From: Doris montereyensis
Lineage: Eukaryota; Mollusca; Gastropoda; Nudibranchia; Dorididae
Direction of reading: 5' to 3'
Length of the DNA stretch: 64,000 nt
NCBI GenBank assembly: GCA_037039925.1
Contig: JAXRKP010000317.1
Location: forward strand, 283,501 to 347,500
Every line of letters starts with the position of its first letter. Position 1 is the first letter of the stretch. Below the pieces are notes generated by a model. That model saw only the letters and a list, made by a program, of their open reading frames with translations. It was not told where the DNA came from and did not search any database. Shown here piece after piece: positions 62,205 to 64,000 of the stretch. Made by a program: the position numbers and the translations under genes.

Positions 62205-62475
62205 ATTTGATTTGATTTTACCAACGTCCACAACTAAGATGATCTCGGGGGGGGGGGGGGAGGGGGCTTGATGAGGTTTTAATTTTGCCCGGACTGTTCT
62301 GTAAACAGCCAAGGAATCTTCGGGTACAAATGACCCCCTCTTTCTAGTCCCTCTGGTGAGATTCGATCCACTTCCTAGAAAAAATATCAAAAGAGAAAAC
62401 TTTTCAACCTGCCGGGGCTTTAACCCACGACATTTTGGTTGAAAGGCCGACACCCTACCTCATGACTTTCGAGTC
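62205..62475 (-). mobile_element. tRNA-derived SINE (family B) beside the RASGRF PH2 exon
   Basis: Contains CACAACTAAGATGATCTCGG, a G12 run, CCGGACTGTTCTGTAAACAG, GGGGCTTTAACCCACGAC and GAAAGGCCGACACC. Its 3' tail in gene sense is (AAATC)n and runs up to the exon acceptor. Confidence 0.8.
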
Positions 62476-62477
62476 CA

Positions 62478-63095
62478 CAGGCAAGGAAGAACCGAATTAA
62501 CATTAATCGGCATGTATGCCATTTTCTTCAAGTTGAATGATGACCACACATATTCATATTATTCATCCATACAGACAATATTTCAACAACTTACGGCTAC
62601 AGGAAATTCAGGGTTTGTATACACGATAAACTGTATTAATTGTGTCTTGTTTAGTTTCAAGCAAAACCAGCCCTTCATGCTTAACAAGCTGTCCCTCGCA
62701 GCTCGTACGATCAGAGATCGGTACAAAACTTATAGGTGCCGTGTACACGTGTCTTTGCTCTCAAAAAACAACTTTAGGGATTGGTATGGTGGTCTTGGCA
62801 AAACTCAAGACCTGAACAAATCGCAAGATCGTCAAATACTATACCGAGAGTGGTAAATGCATTACCAACCAGGTACACATGATTGGTGCACAAGTTAAAT
62901 GAGACACTACGGGAAGAAGAAACCTTGCCAAGACGCCAATAATATGGGCAGTTCTACTGTTCTTTTCCGTTGGAGTTTAGAAGTTAGTTAAATGAAATGG
63001 CTTCCACAGGATTAAGTAGGTGATCTGGCCCTTGTTCCAGGATAAAGACCATAATACATTATTCTATGAATGATTTATCTTTAAAAACGTTTTCG
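62478..63095. other. Unassigned RASGRF intron segment
   Basis: A plus-strand frame of 114 codons (62512-62856) is open but not recognised. No splice-supported exon was found on the minus strand here. Confidence 0.4.

Positions 63096-64000
<905 letters not shown>

Noticed and set aside
62512..62856. 114-codon plus-strand frame
   Set aside because: No recognised motif and no splice support; kept only as an unassigned segment.

Overview
This is a eukaryotic, AT-rich window with large introns from an invertebrate animal, most likely a lophotrochozoan such as a gastropod mollusc. The phylum is an inference from the intron sizes, the LINE and tRNA-SINE types and the long CT/GA microsatellites. No bacterial, viral or CRISPR features were seen. 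Three conserved protein-coding genes could be assembled by eye from splice sites, intron phase and remembered similarity to the human proteins.

Layout. (1) Positions 1-16131, minus strand: SUGP1, a SURP and G-patch splicing factor. Twelve coding exons run from a start codon at 16123 to the G-patch exon at 975-1129, and the last exons lie beyond the left edge. (2) Positions 18541-23779, plus strand: CCDC51 (MITOK), a mitochondrial inner-membrane protein with two coding exons, and a poly(A) signal at 24130. SUGP1 and CCDC51 are head-to-head. (3) Positions 34352-62177, minus strand, with the 5' part beyond the right edge: a RASGRF-type Ras guanine nucleotide exchange factor. Seventeen exons cover the second PH domain, the REM domain, a long Ser/Pro-rich linker and the CDC25 catalytic domain. 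It converges on CCDC51, with about 10 kb of transposon-rich intergenic DNA between them.

Repeats fill much of the rest. They include non-LTR retrotransposon pieces (36.9-40.1 kb, 27.1-28.0 kb, 29.7-30.2 kb, 59.7-60.3 kb, 20.5 kb) and a degenerate pogo/Tigger element with matching inverted ends and TA duplications (24248-25529). At least three families of tRNA-derived SINEs are present. There are four minisatellites (about 0.2-1.0 kb, 1.6-2.0 kb, 20.8-22.2 kb, 33.3-33.7 kb) and very long CT/GA, AT, ATT and TTC microsatellites.

The most interesting signal is at the left edge. The 3' end of the SUGP1 G-patch exon, together with its 5' splice site, is the founding unit of a tandem array of about 15 copies of a roughly 47-bp unit just inside the next intron. 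A splicing-factor gene therefore carries a ladder of copies of its own splice donor. Separately, all three conserved genes have single-base frame breaks. Nearly all are at homopolymer runs, and in each clean case intron phase is restored by one base. This points to uncorrected long-read assembly errors rather than pseudogenes.
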